Assembly: GCA_024743405.1 (NCBI GenBank)
Contig: JANSWP010000057.1
Location: forward strand, 1 to 45,689
Length of the DNA stretch: 45,689 bases
Direction: 5' to 3'
From: Bacteroidota bacterium
GTDB taxonomy: Bacteria > Bacteroidota > Bacteroidia > Chitinophagales > Saprospiraceae
The notes below the pieces were generated by a model. That model did no database searches and was not told the origin of the DNA. It worked only from the letters and a program-made list of their open reading frames with translations. Position numbers and translations under genes: made by a program. Shown in pieces: positions 1-8,942 of the stretch. Numbering within the stretch: the stretch's first letter is position 1; each line of letters begins with the position of its first letter.

Positions 1-89
1 TCATATATCAAGGCAATTGCTTGAACCACCGCCTGATTCTCTGGTGGTAAAGTCTTGATTAAGTCTTGTATTTCTTGTGGAAGAAGCAT
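1..89 (-). CDS. N-terminus of an unidentified protein, cut by the window edge
   Basis: An ATG at 87-89 read on the minus strand opens a frame that runs without a stop to the window edge, giving 29 complete codons beginning MLLPQEIQDLIKTLPPENQA. It starts 53 bases after the yidD stop in the same direction, so the two could be co-transcribed. The short hydrophilic, helix-prone start with a 'LPPENQA' stretch loosely recalls the N-terminal region of some IS66-type transposases, but the visible piece is far too short to assign a family. I call only a probable gene start. The upstream bases are AT-rich without a Shine-Dalgarno sequence, as elsewhere in this genome. Confidence 0.45.
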   Translation of the reverse strand, partial: MLLPQEIQDLIKTLPPENQAVVQAIALIY

Positions 90-142
90 CACACAAATTA
101 AAAATTTTATTCAAATTGCACCTTGGGTGCTGAATAGTTACG

Positions 143-370
143 TTAATTTTTAGGTTTTTTGGGAACTGGATCATATCCATGAGGACCCCAAGGATGACAT
201 TTTCCAATCCGTTTTATTCCTAACCAAAGTCCTTTTAATACACCCCATTCTTCAATTGATTGTACCATATAATAAGAACAAGTTGGCTGAAATCGGCAAT
301 TAGGCCCAATCATGGGAGAAATGAATTTTTGGTAAAAACGAATTGGAAGGATGAATAATTTCTTGAACAT
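143..370 (-). CDS. yidD: YidD, membrane protein insertion efficiency factor
   Basis: This small protein of the YidD family is peripheral to the inner membrane and helps YidC/Sec insert membrane proteins. The family signature is complete: a hydrophobic amphipathic start ([15 protein letters not shown]), then [10 protein letters not shown] with its paired cysteines, then the [16 protein letters not shown] tail. I chose the ATG at 370 (MFKKLFILP, 75 residues) because it gives the usual family length. An in-frame ATG at 403 would add 11 residues unlike the family. In many bacteria yidD sits between rnpA and yidC. Here neither is visible, and the gene stands next to an unrelated gene start at 89. 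The identification is secure; the exact start is slightly uncertain. Confidence 0.93.
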   Translation of the reverse strand: MFKKLFILPIRFYQKFISPMIGPNCRFQPTCSYYMVQSIEEWGVLKGLWLGIKRIGKCHPWGPHGYDPVPKKPKN

Positions 371-710
371 ATTCAGCGTATTGTCATTTTTTGAAAGTAC
401 CAACTTTTGAAATACAAACTTAGGCGATTTTTCATTGAGATTAGTTTTTATTGTTTCAAACTATTGTCATTTGTTGATGTTTATAGCGGAACTATAAATT
501 GAAAACTACGTATCCTTAACACATCATTCACAAGGTTTCAAACTTGTTAACAACAAACTTGTCCTAAAATAAGGAAGTTTGTACCCCATAGTGGGTTCAG
601 AATGTGAATAACTCTGAACTCTGGGTAGGGAACTACGAACTGTTACTTATATTTACGCGAAATTTAAAAAGGGTTTATGAGCCCATTTTTTTCAAATAAT
701 AATAATAGAA
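371..710. other. Divergent intergenic region with two imperfect hairpins
   Basis: This is the 340-base gap between the yidD start (minus) and the DoxX-like gene (plus). No convincing coding frame is present. Two neighbouring inverted repeats are visible: ACAAACTT (553-560) pairs with AAGTTTGT (575-582), and GTTCAGA (595-601) pairs with TCTGAAC (613-619), the second enclosed by TACCC/GGGTA. Neither is followed by a T-tract, so they do not look like terminators. They lie 90-160 bases upstream of the 711 start and could form a structured leader. No recognised riboswitch consensus was found and no good TAnnTTTG promoter element was identified. Confidence 0.35.
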
Positions 711-2321
711 ATGACACTTGGTACAATTGTATTATATGTTGCTATCGCAGCGTTAATTTTGACAGCTATTGTGGGTTTTTATATGAAAGGTCACAAAAGT
801 TGGTTAATGACTTATTTGCAAAATTTTTGTGGATCGCTTTTTATATTTTCTGGTTGGGTAAAAGCAGTTGATCCATTAGGAACGGCTTATAAGTTAGAAC
901 AATATTTTGCAGAATTTGAAGCGACTTTTTCGGAAACTTGGTTGTCTTTTATTGCACCCGTTTTTCCTTGGTTCTCAGAGTATGGAGTGGCGCTTTCTGT
1001 TACTGTAATCGTGTTTGAGATTGTTTTAGGGATCATGTTGCTGCTTGGAGCAAAGTCCAAATTTACCAGTTGGGCTTTTTTTCTTTTAGTGGTCTTTTTC
1101 ACCTTTTTAACCGGCTTTACTTATTTGACAGGATATGTCCCTGAAGGTGTGAATTTTTTCGAATTCGGAAAATGGGGATCTTACGTCGAAACGAACATGA
1201 AAGTGACCGATTGTGGATGTTTTGGGGATTTTATTAAGTTGAAACCTTTTATCTCTTTTCAGAAAGATGTATTTCTATTATTTCCCGCTCTTTTCTTTGT
1301 TTTTCGGCACAAGGATATGCATCAATTATTCTCTGGGACCATCCGTAATATTATTACTTGGGGGGCAACGATAGGATTACTCATTTATAGTTTAAGTAAT
1401 TATGTTTGGGATATTCCTCATGCAGATTTTCGTCCTTTCCAAGTGACTGAAAATATCGGAATTAGAAAAGCTATTGAGGCTTCTTCTGAATCAAATATTC
1501 CAGTGATTGCTTACAAAATGACGAATAAAGAGAGTGGTGAAGTTCGGGAGATACCTTATGCGCAATATTTGAAAGAATTCAAAAATTACCCCAAAGAAGA
1601 GTGGAGCTCTGAGCAAATAAAAGGGGCACAATTGATAAAAATCGTAAAGGATGCCAATGGAAATGCAACCATATTAGATTTTTATGAAGATATCCCTGGA
1701 GATCAAATGAATGCTTATTTGAATGCTAAATACAATTTGAAGGACGATACGACCATTGTCATTATTGAAAGTGGGAAAATTAGCGATTTTGATATTTCAG
1801 ATGTAGAAGGAAACGAGAAGACCTGGGAGTTACTTCAAAATCCAAAGTATAGCTTTTTAGTTGTTGCATACAAATTGTATTTTGATGAAACTAAATCCAA
1901 TCAGACTGTTTACGATACTACTTATACCGTTGATACTATCTTAATTAATCCAGACTCCGTTGTATATGAGCAAAAGGTGGCTGATGTTCAATCGAGAACT
2001 GTATCGAAAAGTGTTTATAGTTTTGATAATGATTACAGTGCGTTGTATTCCTCTGTTATCAATCCAGTTATGGATGCTGCTCAAAGTGCCGGTTTTGAAG
2101 TCAATGCTATCACGGCATACAATGACCCTGGCTTGATTGATGATTTTCGGCATCATACTCAAAGTGCCTATCCATTTCATTTGGCGGACGACATTTTGCT
2201 AAAAACTATCGTCCGATCTAATCCAGGAGTGGTTTTATTAAAGAATGGAGAAGTCATTCAGAAGTGGCATCATAAAAAATTACCTTCTTTTGAAGAAATA
2301 AAATCCCAATATATGGAATAG
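711..2321 (+). CDS. BT_3928-family DoxX/MauE-like membrane protein with thioredoxin-like C-terminus
   Basis: The 536-residue protein has a first half with about six hydrophobic segments (roughly residues 5-25, 35-50, 85-110, 115-140, 175-195 and 210-230). These resemble the DoxX/MauE fold and include a DCGCFG cysteine motif near residue 163, as in MauE-type membrane redox proteins. The second half is soluble and ends in a thioredoxin-like stretch (LLKTIVRSNPGVVLLKNGEV) that lacks the catalytic CxxC. This arrangement matches the Bacteroidota family named after BT_3928, whose biochemical role is not established. A function in envelope redox or quinone-linked chemistry is inference only. The start at 711 was chosen because it opens directly into the first membrane segment. 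A hairpin follows the stop codon, so the gene probably forms its own transcription unit upstream of nusB. Confidence 0.8.
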   Translation: MTLGTIVLYVAIAALILTAIVGFYMKGHKSWLMTYLQNFCGSLFIFSGWVKAVDPLGTAYKLEQYFAEFEATFSETWLSFIAPVFPWFSEYGVALSVTVIVFEIVLGIMLLLGAKSKFTSWAFFLLVVFFTFLTGFTYLTGYVPEGVNFFEFGKWGSYVETNMKVTDCGCFGDFIKLKPFISFQKDVFLLFPALFFVFRHKDMHQLFSGTIRNIITWGATIGLLIYSLSNYVWDIPHADFRPFQVTENIGIRKAIEASSESNIPVIAYKMTNKESGEVREIPYAQYLKEFKNYPKEEWSSEQIKGAQLIKIVKDANGNATILDFYEDIPGDQMNAYLNAKYNLKDDTTIVIIESGKISDFDISDVEGNEKTWELLQNPKYSFLVVAYKLYFDETKSNQTVYDTTYTVDTILINPDSVVYEQKVADVQSRTVSKSVYSFDNDYSALYSSVINPVMDAAQSAGFEVNAITAYNDPGLIDDFRHHTQSAYPFHLADDILLKTIVRSNPGVVLLKNGEVIQKWHHKKLPSFEEIKSQYME

Positions 2322-2323
2322 GC

Positions 2324-2384
2324 AATTGAAGGTTGGCAGTCGTTTGAAAGAGGTATATGGACAACTGACTGCCAACCTCCAATT
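2324..2384 (+). terminator. Hairpin after the DoxX-like gene
   Basis: AATTGAAGGTTGGCAGTC (2324-2341) pairs with GACTGCCAACCTCCAATT (2367-2384) with one mismatch and a 25-base loop. It begins three bases after the stop codon at 2321. There is no long T-run, so it may be a stabilising 3' hairpin or a small dispersed repeat rather than a classical terminator. Confidence 0.5.
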
Positions 2385-2579
2385 TAAACTTTAGAAATTC
2401 CTTTCCTTTTTCCGCTCATTTACCAAAAAATTATATTTCTTTGCGTTAGAAATTCATTTACTGATTTCAATATTCTTTGTGGCTTTAAGCGGGTCTTTAT
2501 TCAAATAAGCAGTTATTATAATAAATAGAATATAATACCCCATCAGCACAAAAAACTACTTGAAAGATTTATTGAAAGT

Positions 2580-3515
2580 ATGTTAAGCAGACGAAATATT
2601 CGTGTTAAGGTAATGCAAGTGCTCTACGCAATGAGTAGAGATGAAAAATTAACTTATAATGCTGCGTTGACCCGTTATCAAGAAGGTATTCGGAAGTCAT
2701 ATGAGTTGTATCTATTTAATTTCCTTTCTTTTATTAAGATTGCGGAGTATGCAAAAAATGCTGCGCTTAAAAAGCAATCTAAACTTCGTCCAACCGAAGA
2801 AGATAAAGTCTTTACACCTAAAATATACGATAATCCTATTACACAATCCGTTGTGTTAAATGCTAATTTTCAGGCACTTGTTAAACGACACAAGATTGAA
2901 GATAAAATTAGCACGGACAATATTCGATCCTTATATTTAGACTTTGCAAAAACGGAGGTTTATAAAAACTATCTTAACAACCCAAAAGATGATATAGATG
3001 CGCATCGACAAGCTCTTTTGGGACTTTATAAATTTTGTCAATCAAGTGAACTTTTTAATGAAACATTAGAAGACAACTTCCTTTCTTATGCTGATGATAA
3101 ATCTTTGGTGGTAGGCGCGATGAAAAAGACATTGAAAGCGTTACCGACTGAAAATGATTTCCATGAAGAATACCGACCTTCAGGGGAAGCTACTAAGGAT
3201 TTTGGTGAAGTGTTATTAGATAAGGTTTCAAATAATGACAAGGAATTATTAGACTTGATTGAGCCAACACTAAAAAACTGGGATGCGGAAAGGGTTGCTA
3301 TTATCGATATGATTATATTGAAAATGGCTTTGTGTGAATTGATGAACTTTCCAACGATTCCTACTAAAGTTACTTTAAACGAATTTGTTGAGATATCGAA
3401 ACTGTATAGCACGGACAAAAGCAAAGATTTTATTAATGGAATCTTAGATAGATTATTGAAAAAGCTTCATAAAGAAGGAAAAATCGAGAAAGAAGGTCGG
3501 GGCTTAATTGAATAA
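2580..3515 (+). CDS. nusB: NusB, transcription antitermination factor (long Bacteroidota form)
   Basis: NusB binds boxA RNA together with NusE (ribosomal protein S10) and supports antitermination on rRNA operons. The N-terminus MLSRRNIRVKVMQVLYAMSR matches the NusB start, in which a basic segment leads into the first helix. The C-terminal 120 residues carry the best conserved part, including WDAERVAIIDMIILKMALCE, TKVTLNEFVEISKLYST and KDFINGILDRL. The protein has 311 residues, about twice the size of proteobacterial NusB (about 140). The extra 150 residues lie between the N-terminal helix and the conserved C-terminal bundle (about residues 50-210), as is usual for Bacteroidota NusB. The gene is single, with a 258-base gap upstream and a 223-base gap to the OmpA gene downstream. 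Confidence 0.93.
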   Translation: MLSRRNIRVKVMQVLYAMSRDEKLTYNAALTRYQEGIRKSYELYLFNFLSFIKIAEYAKNAALKKQSKLRPTEEDKVFTPKIYDNPITQSVVLNANFQALVKRHKIEDKISTDNIRSLYLDFAKTEVYKNYLNNPKDDIDAHRQALLGLYKFCQSSELFNETLEDNFLSYADDKSLVVGAMKKTLKALPTENDFHEEYRPSGEATKDFGEVLLDKVSNNDKELLDLIEPTLKNWDAERVAIIDMIILKMALCELMNFPTIPTKVTLNEFVEISKLYSTDKSKDFINGILDRLLKKLHKEGKIEKEGRGLIE

Positions 3516-3738
3516 AAAGCCAGATACTTTTTAAATACCCACAAGAACATCCAGTTCGAATTTTTATAATTCATTCCTTGAAAAAAATCGTCAAATATTA
3601 AGTTTCAGCTTGACGATTACAGTTTTTGAGTCTTTATTCGTGTGAATAGAATATAACTTATAAAATAATATTCAAACTTCTCATTTATCCTCAAGGTCTG
3701 TAATACTCAAATTGAAAATAAAACCTAAATTCTCCCCT

Positions 3739-5157
3739 ATGAAAAGGATTGTTATTTATACTATTTTAGTTTCTATTTTGACTATTGGGGCTGTTTCCGC
3801 TCAAACTGAAAATGCTCCTAATGCGCTTAGTTTTCGTTATACCTTATCTAATTTTCAATTACCATTAAATGATTTTGACAATTGGGATGCAGAGGATTAT
3901 ACTCCTGGAGTTGAATTGACCTATGGGCGCTACCTCAATAATAGATTGAATTTGGCTATTCCATTGAAATTAGCAAAAGCCGACCTACCCATTGACGAAA
4001 CGAATGTAAGGTCAGATGATTTTATGGTCAGTTTAGATGCCTTGCTTCAGTTGAAATTAGCAGATGCTTCTGGAGCTGTTTATCCATATATTTTTGCTGG
4101 GGTAGGGGGTATGTTAGAAGCAGATAATGACAACGCTTTTAATTTTGAAATACCAGCTGGTTTAGGATTGAATTTCCGTCTTTCCCCACAGTTTTATTTG
4201 AGTTTACAAAGTCAATATCGATTTGATTTTACAGAGAATAGAAATCAATTGCAACACGGGTTAGGGTTTACGGCTCAAATTGGACCTGGCGAAGCACCAG
4301 AACCTCCAATTGCGGATAAAGACCTAGATGGAGTGGCAGATAAAGATGATCAATGTCCTGATGTACCTGGAAGCCCAGAGTTGATGGGCTGCCCTGATAC
4401 GGATGGAGATGGGGTTGTTGATAAGTATGATGAGTGTCCTGATGCGGCAGGTTTGGCAAGTCTCAAAGGTTGTCCAGATGGAGATAGTGATGGGATAGTT
4501 GACAAAGATGACGAATGTCCTGAAATCGCTGGCACAGCGGCACTTAATGGCTGCCCTGACACAGATGGAGATGGAGTAGGGGATGCTGATGATGAATGTC
4601 CAAATGTTGCCGGAACCCTTAATGGTTGTCCAGATGGAGATGGAGATGGTTTTAAAGATGCTGATGATGAATGTCCTGAGGTAGCAGGAAAAGTCAATGG
4701 CTGCCCTGACACAGATGGAGACGGTATCTTGGATAAAAACGATAAATGTCCAAATACGGCTGGACCAGGTACGACAAACGGTTGTCCTGAACTTAAAAAA
4801 GAAGATGTTGAGATTTTGACCTTTGCTACTCAAGCAGTTCAATTTGAAACTGGAAGCGGTACTTTAAAGCCAGCATCTTTTTCTATTTTAGATCAAGTGG
4901 CGGATGTGTTGGGTCGATACCCTGATTATAAATGCACAATTGGTGGACATACGGATAGTATAGGTAGCGCAGAATCAAATATGACATTGTCTCAGAATAG
5001 AGCTAAAACTTGTTATGATTATTTGATTAATAAAGGCGTTAGTAGTGTTCGGTTAAGTTATACTGGGTACGGTGAAACGCGACCGATTGAGAATAATAAA
5101 TATAAAGATGGTCGAGAAAAGAATCGTCGAGTAGAGTTTGATATTTATCACGATTAA
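3739..5157 (+). CDS. OmpA-family outer membrane protein with thrombospondin type 3 repeats
   Basis: This 472-residue secreted protein anchors the outer membrane to peptidoglycan. A signal peptide (MKRIVIYTILVSILTIGAVSAQ) is followed by a region of alternating strands (about residues 30-180) resembling an OmpA-type beta-barrel. Next come six calcium-binding thrombospondin type 3 repeats (about residues 193-349) of the form DGDGVxDxxDxCPxxAG. The C-terminal OmpA domain (about residues 360-472) carries the peptidoglycan-binding signature GGHTDSIGSAESNMTLSQNRA and ends with KNRRVEFDI. I chose the ATG at 3739 because it begins the signal peptide; a TTG at 3712 in the same frame would bury the peptide. 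A half copy of a palindromic repeat and a bidirectional terminator lie downstream, before the convergent typA. The class is secure; the specific role is not. Confidence 0.92.
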   Translation: MKRIVIYTILVSILTIGAVSAQTENAPNALSFRYTLSNFQLPLNDFDNWDAEDYTPGVELTYGRYLNNRLNLAIPLKLAKADLPIDETNVRSDDFMVSLDALLQLKLADASGAVYPYIFAGVGGMLEADNDNAFNFEIPAGLGLNFRLSPQFYLSLQSQYRFDFTENRNQLQHGLGFTAQIGPGEAPEPPIADKDLDGVADKDDQCPDVPGSPELMGCPDTDGDGVVDKYDECPDAAGLASLKGCPDGDSDGIVDKDDECPEIAGTAALNGCPDTDGDGVGDADDECPNVAGTLNGCPDGDGDGFKDADDECPEVAGKVNGCPDTDGDGILDKNDKCPNTAGPGTTNGCPELKKEDVEILTFATQAVQFETGSGTLKPASFSILDQVADVLGRYPDYKCTIGGHTDSIGSAESNMTLSQNRAKTCYDYLINKGVSSVRLSYTGYGETRPIENNKYKDGREKNRRVEFDIYHD

Positions 5158-5201
5158 GAAATAATAGATCTTTCTTTTTGGAAGTTGTAAAAAAGGCAGT
5201 C

Positions 5202-5270
5202 AAAGTCTCTCTCCAAAAGAAATTTTCGCGCCTTAGGCGCGTGGATTTCATAAGTGTACGGTAGAGAATT
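5202..5270. repeat. Half copy of the palindromic element at 9012-9186
   Basis: AAAGTCTCTCTCC, a short G+C-rich hairpin (GCGCCTTAGGCGC, 5228-5240) and the end AAGTGTACGGTAGAGAAT match 9118-9186 almost base for base, differing at only a few positions. Only the right arm is present here, directly after the ompA stop codon. Confidence 0.85.
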
Positions 5271-5292
5271 CGACCTTAAGATTAGTGCAAAA

Positions 5293-5326
5293 AAAAGCCC
5301 TTCTGAAGAAATTCAGTAGGGCTTTT
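5293..5326. terminator. Bidirectional terminator between ompA-like and typA
   Basis: AAAAGCCCT pairs with AGGGCTTTT, with an inner CTGAA/TTCAG extension and a small loop. A-runs and T-runs on both sides make it usable from either direction. It sits between two convergent genes. Confidence 0.85.
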
Positions 5327-5355
5327 AAAGTATTAGGAATTCAATGCATCATTTC

Positions 5356-7167
5356 TTAAGCAATTGCTAATGCTGCATTACGAGCGCGTTTGCGATCATG
5401 TTCTTTCAATAATACCTTCCGTAACCTAATTGACTTAGGTGTCACTTCTACGTATTCATCTTCTTGGATGTATTCCAAAGCTTCTTCCAATGTAAATTGA
5501 ACAGGCGGAATCAATTTGATTTTATCATCTGCACCTGAAGAACGAATATTAGATAATTTTTTTGATTTAATCACGTTAATCACTAAATCCATTGGACGAC
5601 CTCTTTCTCCCAAAATTTGTCCTTCATAGACATCGACATTGGCTTGGATAAAGAATTTTCCACGTTCTTGCAATTGGAACATACTGTAAGGAATTGCTTT
5701 TCCAGTGTACATCCCAATCATAGATCCATTTTGACGACTTGGAATTTCACCCTTATAAGGTTGAAATTCTTTAAATCGATGTGTCATGATCGCCTCACCT
5801 TGAGTATTAGTCAACATTTGGCTTCTCAAACCGATAATTCCTCGTGAAGGAATTTCAAATTCAAGTACTACTCGATCACCTTTTGCTTCCATTGACAACA
5901 TAATTCCTTTTCGACGGGTGACCATTTCTATTGCTTTACCTGAAACGGCTTCTGGTAAATCTATAGTCATCTCCTCAATAGGCTCAGATTTGACGCCATC
6001 TATGTCTTTAATAATAACCTGTGGTTGTCCAATTTGTAATTCATAACCCTCACGTCTCATTGTCTCAATCAAAACAGATAAATGCAGAACGCCACGACCA
6101 AAGACTTTGAAACCGTCTGTTGTTTCAGAAGGCTCAACTCGCAAAGCAAGATTTTTTTCTAACTCTTTTTCTAATCTATCTTTAATGTGCCGAGAGGTTA
6201 CAAATTTGCCTTCTTGACCAAAAAATGGTGAGTCATTAATCGTAAACAACATACTCATTGTTGGTTCATCAATAGCAATCGTAGGTAATGCTTCTGGATT
6301 GTCTATGTGGGTAATAGAATCGCCAATTTCAAAACCTTCAACCCCTTGAATGGCACAAATATCACCTGCTTGAACCTCATCCACTTTTACTTTTCCTAAT
6401 CCTTCAAAAGTAAATAAACCTCGAATTGGAAAATTTGCAATGGAACCATCTCTTTTGACTAAGGAAACCCGCTGACCTGTTTTGAATGTTCCTCTGTGTA
6501 CTCGACCTACCGCAATTCGACCGATATAAGCAGAATAGTCTAATGAAGTGACTAACATCTGAGATGTCCCTTCTTCTGTCTTCGGTTCTGGTATATGTTC
6601 CAAAATGGTATCCAAAAGGGGGAAAATATCTTCTGTTGGTTCCATCCAGTCTTCTGCCATCCAACCATTTTTGGCAGAACCATATAAAGTAGGAAACTCT
6701 AACTGTTCTTCTGTAGCGTCTAGGTTGAACATCAAATCAAAAACTGATTCGTGAACCTCCTCAGGTGTACAATTTTCTTTATCCACTTTATTTACAACAA
6801 CAATGGGCTTTAAACCTAACTCCAGTGCTTTTTGTAAAACAAATCGAGTTTGAGGCATAGGACCTTCAAATGCATCTACCAAGAGCAATACCCCATCTGC
6901 CATGTTCAAAACACGCTCAACCTCACCACCAAAATCACTGTGACCAGGGGTATCGATGATATTGATTTTTACTCCTTTATAAGTAATAGAAACATTTTTG
7001 GAAAGTATGGTGATACCACGCTCACGCTCCAAATCATTGTTGTCCATGATTAAGGTGCCCGGCTTTTCGTGATCATCGAAAAGTTTTCCAGCGAGCAACA
7101 TCTTATCAACCAAAGTGGTTTTTCCGTGATCAACGTGGGCGATTATCGCCACATTTCGTATTTGCAT
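5356..7167 (-). CDS. typA: TypA/BipA ribosome-associated translational GTPase
   Basis: This is a translational GTPase of the EF-G/LepA superfamily that binds ribosomes and affects 50S assembly and stress adaptation. The G domain is intact: the P-loop HVDHGKTT near residues 11-18, a switch region containing LERERGIT, the DTPGHSDFGGEVERV G3 motif and NKVDKE G4. Domains II, III and V follow, then the TypA-specific C-terminal domain with SMIGMYTGKAIPYSMFQLQERG and LEYIQEDEYVEVTPKSIRLRK. The length of about 603 residues is normal. I start at the ATG at 7167 (MQIRNVAII), which matches the family; an ATG three codons upstream (7176) is possible. No Shine-Dalgarno sequence is present. The gene is divergent from mltA and convergent with the OmpA gene. 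Confidence 0.97.
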   Translation of the reverse strand: MQIRNVAIIAHVDHGKTTLVDKMLLAGKLFDDHEKPGTLIMDNNDLERERGITILSKNVSITYKGVKINIIDTPGHSDFGGEVERVLNMADGVLLLVDAFEGPMPQTRFVLQKALELGLKPIVVVNKVDKENCTPEEVHESVFDLMFNLDATEEQLEFPTLYGSAKNGWMAEDWMEPTEDIFPLLDTILEHIPEPKTEEGTSQMLVTSLDYSAYIGRIAVGRVHRGTFKTGQRVSLVKRDGSIANFPIRGLFTFEGLGKVKVDEVQAGDICAIQGVEGFEIGDSITHIDNPEALPTIAIDEPTMSMLFTINDSPFFGQEGKFVTSRHIKDRLEKELEKNLALRVEPSETTDGFKVFGRGVLHLSVLIETMRREGYELQIGQPQVIIKDIDGVKSEPIEEMTIDLPEAVSGKAIEMVTRRKGIMLSMEAKGDRVVLEFEIPSRGIIGLRSQMLTNTQGEAIMTHRFKEFQPYKGEIPSRQNGSMIGMYTGKAIPYSMFQLQERGKFFIQANVDVYEGQILGERGRPMDLVINVIKSKKLSNIRSSGADDKIKLIPPVQFTLEEALEYIQEDEYVEVTPKSIRLRKVLLKEHDRKRARNAALAIA

Positions 7168-7193
7168 TTTTATCATTTTTTTGAAAAAGAGCG

Positions 7194-7201
7194 CAAAAGT
7201 A
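7194..7201 (-). promoter_or_regulatory. Possible -7 element for typA
   Basis: Read on the minus strand the sequence is TACTTTTG, a match to the Bacteroidota -7 consensus TAnnTTTG, 27 bases upstream of the typA ATG. No clear TTG -33 element was seen at the usual spacing. Confidence 0.45.
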
Positions 7202-7382
7202 CGATTAAAGTTTGGGAGTTGGGCTCTTTCTGTGTTTAGATTATGTTAATACTTCTGGAATTTCCTTTACAAATACAACACCATTTCTAGCAGAGGTCGG
7301 TTTCTGAGGTTAACTTAATGTTAAAAATACACTTACTATACATTTGTTTACCTTTTATCAAGCATCAACCTTAAAAAAGCCG

Positions 7383-7390
7383 TACCTTTG
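7383..7390 (+). promoter_or_regulatory. Possible -7 element upstream of mltA; otherwise empty 519-base gap
   Basis: TACCTTTG fits TAnnTTTG and is followed by the GCGC often seen near such start sites. It lies about 330 bases upstream of the chosen mltA start, giving a long leader. The surrounding gap (7202-7720) between divergent typA and mltA is AT-rich. It contains an in-frame ATG at 7532 that would extend MltA by 63 residues, but I see no separate gene in it. Confidence 0.35.
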
Positions 7391-7720
7391 CGCTCGTTTT
7401 GAAAAAAAGAGTAAAAATCGTAATGAATTAGGCATTTGAGAGTATTACTAAATATTGGTTATTCGTTTCATTAATAATAAAATGTATACCAATTAATAAT
7501 TGATTATCACCTCTTTAACCCTATTCAAGATATGAAAACTAATAAGATAATAAAGATACATTGTGATTTATTTGTAAGTGTAAATTGCTTTTTATCAAAA
7601 ATATATAGAGATTTGGATAGATTTTTGAATAATACATACAGCTTAGAACATAGAACTGAACATATACAAAAAGTTAATCCTCTAAAAGGATTCCAAAAAA
7701 CTATTAAACCAAATACTCCC

Positions 7721-8917
7721 ATGAACATGATTAATAAAACTCTGCCCATGGCAATACTATTTTTGTTTGCTACTGGGTGCCAAAACCAGGAGGAAATACA
7801 AAGTCCTGAGCCGACCGAATCAATTGGTCAAAATAAAATTCCTCGCTCTTTATACGAACGCAAATCAAATGGCAAAATAAGATTTGCCAAACTCCAATCT
7901 GAGGTTTTGTCTGAATCTTCATTGGATTCTCTTGATTTCCCTGAATTTGATGATAAACTAGTTAATGCACTCGAATCTCAATTGAAGGTTTTGAGATTGC
8001 GAAAACAGAGAAAAAATCAAAGCATTGCAGGGGTTGATATTTCGATTGAGAAATTGGAAAGTACCATTGATATTTTACTTCAGAATATTCAAGAAGGAAA
8101 GGATCATTATGGGAAAAACCTAACGGCCTATCAAACATGGGGAAAAGATAAAAAGGGGCATGTAAAATATACAGGCTACTTTACGCCAGAAATTTCTGTA
8201 AAGAAAAATCGCGACTCAATTTATAAATACCCCATTTACAAAAAACCTTCGGAATGGGAAGGTCCTTTACCAAGTCGAGCCGAGATAGACGGTGAAGGAG
8301 CTTTCGAAGGATTCGATCTGGAATTAGCCTATGCCAAAGATCTTGTTGACATCTATTATATGCAAGTGCAGGGTTCTGGCTATGTAAGATTTAAAGAAAC
8401 GGGTAAAAAAGTTTTATTTCGATTCGGTGGAGGAAACCGCATGAAATACCGCAGTATCGAAAATTATATTTTGAAGAATGATCATATAGAAGTAAAGAGG
8501 TTGACATTGGATGGCATCAAAAAATATTTGAATGCGAATCCACATCAAATGGAGGAGGTTTTGTTTGCTAACCCATCTTATACTTTTTTCAAACCTTCTA
8601 AATCTTCTGTAAAAGGTGCAGGTGGAGTTAGACTAGTAGAGGGTGTTTCCATTGCTGTTGATACCAAATACTTTCCACTGGGTAGTGTGATATTAGCCTC
8701 TGTTCCTGTCTTCAATAAAAAGGGAAAAATTACAGATCATGAATTCAAAATCCTCTTACCTCAAGATACGGGAGCTGCTATTAATGGACCTGGGCATGTT
8801 GATATTTATTCTGGTGTAGGTAATAGAGGTAAACGAATTGCTAGTGCCCACCATCATTATGGAAATATGTGGATTTTGCTGCCTAAAGAAAATGACCAAT
8901 TGGCGATGAATTATTGA
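7721..8917 (+). CDS. mltA: MltA-type murein lytic transglycosylase, lipoprotein
   Basis: Membrane-bound lytic transglycosylases of this type cleave the MurNAc-GlcNAc bond of peptidoglycan and form 1,6-anhydroMurNAc ends. The N-terminus MNMINKTLPMAILFLFATGC is a lipoprotein signal with cysteine 20 as the acylation site. This supports the ATG at 7721 over the in-frame ATG at 7532, which would put 63 unrelated residues in front. The MltA domain follows (YTGYFTPEI, then MQVQGSGYVRF, GGGNRMKYRSI). The 3D domain comes last, with AVDTKYFPLGSVI and LPQDTGAAINGPGHVDIYSG, which includes the DTG aspartate expected to be catalytic. Length 398 residues. A strong terminator follows. No partner genes are adjacent, so it appears monocistronic. 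Confidence 0.9.
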   Translation: MNMINKTLPMAILFLFATGCQNQEEIQSPEPTESIGQNKIPRSLYERKSNGKIRFAKLQSEVLSESSLDSLDFPEFDDKLVNALESQLKVLRLRKQRKNQSIAGVDISIEKLESTIDILLQNIQEGKDHYGKNLTAYQTWGKDKKGHVKYTGYFTPEISVKKNRDSIYKYPIYKKPSEWEGPLPSRAEIDGEGAFEGFDLELAYAKDLVDIYYMQVQGSGYVRFKETGKKVLFRFGGGNRMKYRSIENYILKNDHIEVKRLTLDGIKKYLNANPHQMEEVLFANPSYTFFKPSKSSVKGAGGVRLVEGVSIAVDTKYFPLGSVILASVPVFNKKGKITDHEFKILLPQDTGAAINGPGHVDIYSGVGNRGKRIASAHHHYGNMWILLPKENDQLAMNY

Positions 8918-8942
8918 GCGAAATATAGCAATTGATAAACTT

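Noticed and set aside
4268-4842. Long minus-strand frames opposite the thrombospondin repeats.
   Set aside because: They are antisense shadows produced by the regular GAT/GGA codons of the repeats.
7532-7720. Extension of the MltA reading frame to an upstream ATG (63 more residues).
   Set aside because: It would bury the lipoprotein signal and lipobox starting at 7721, and the added residues have no domain character.
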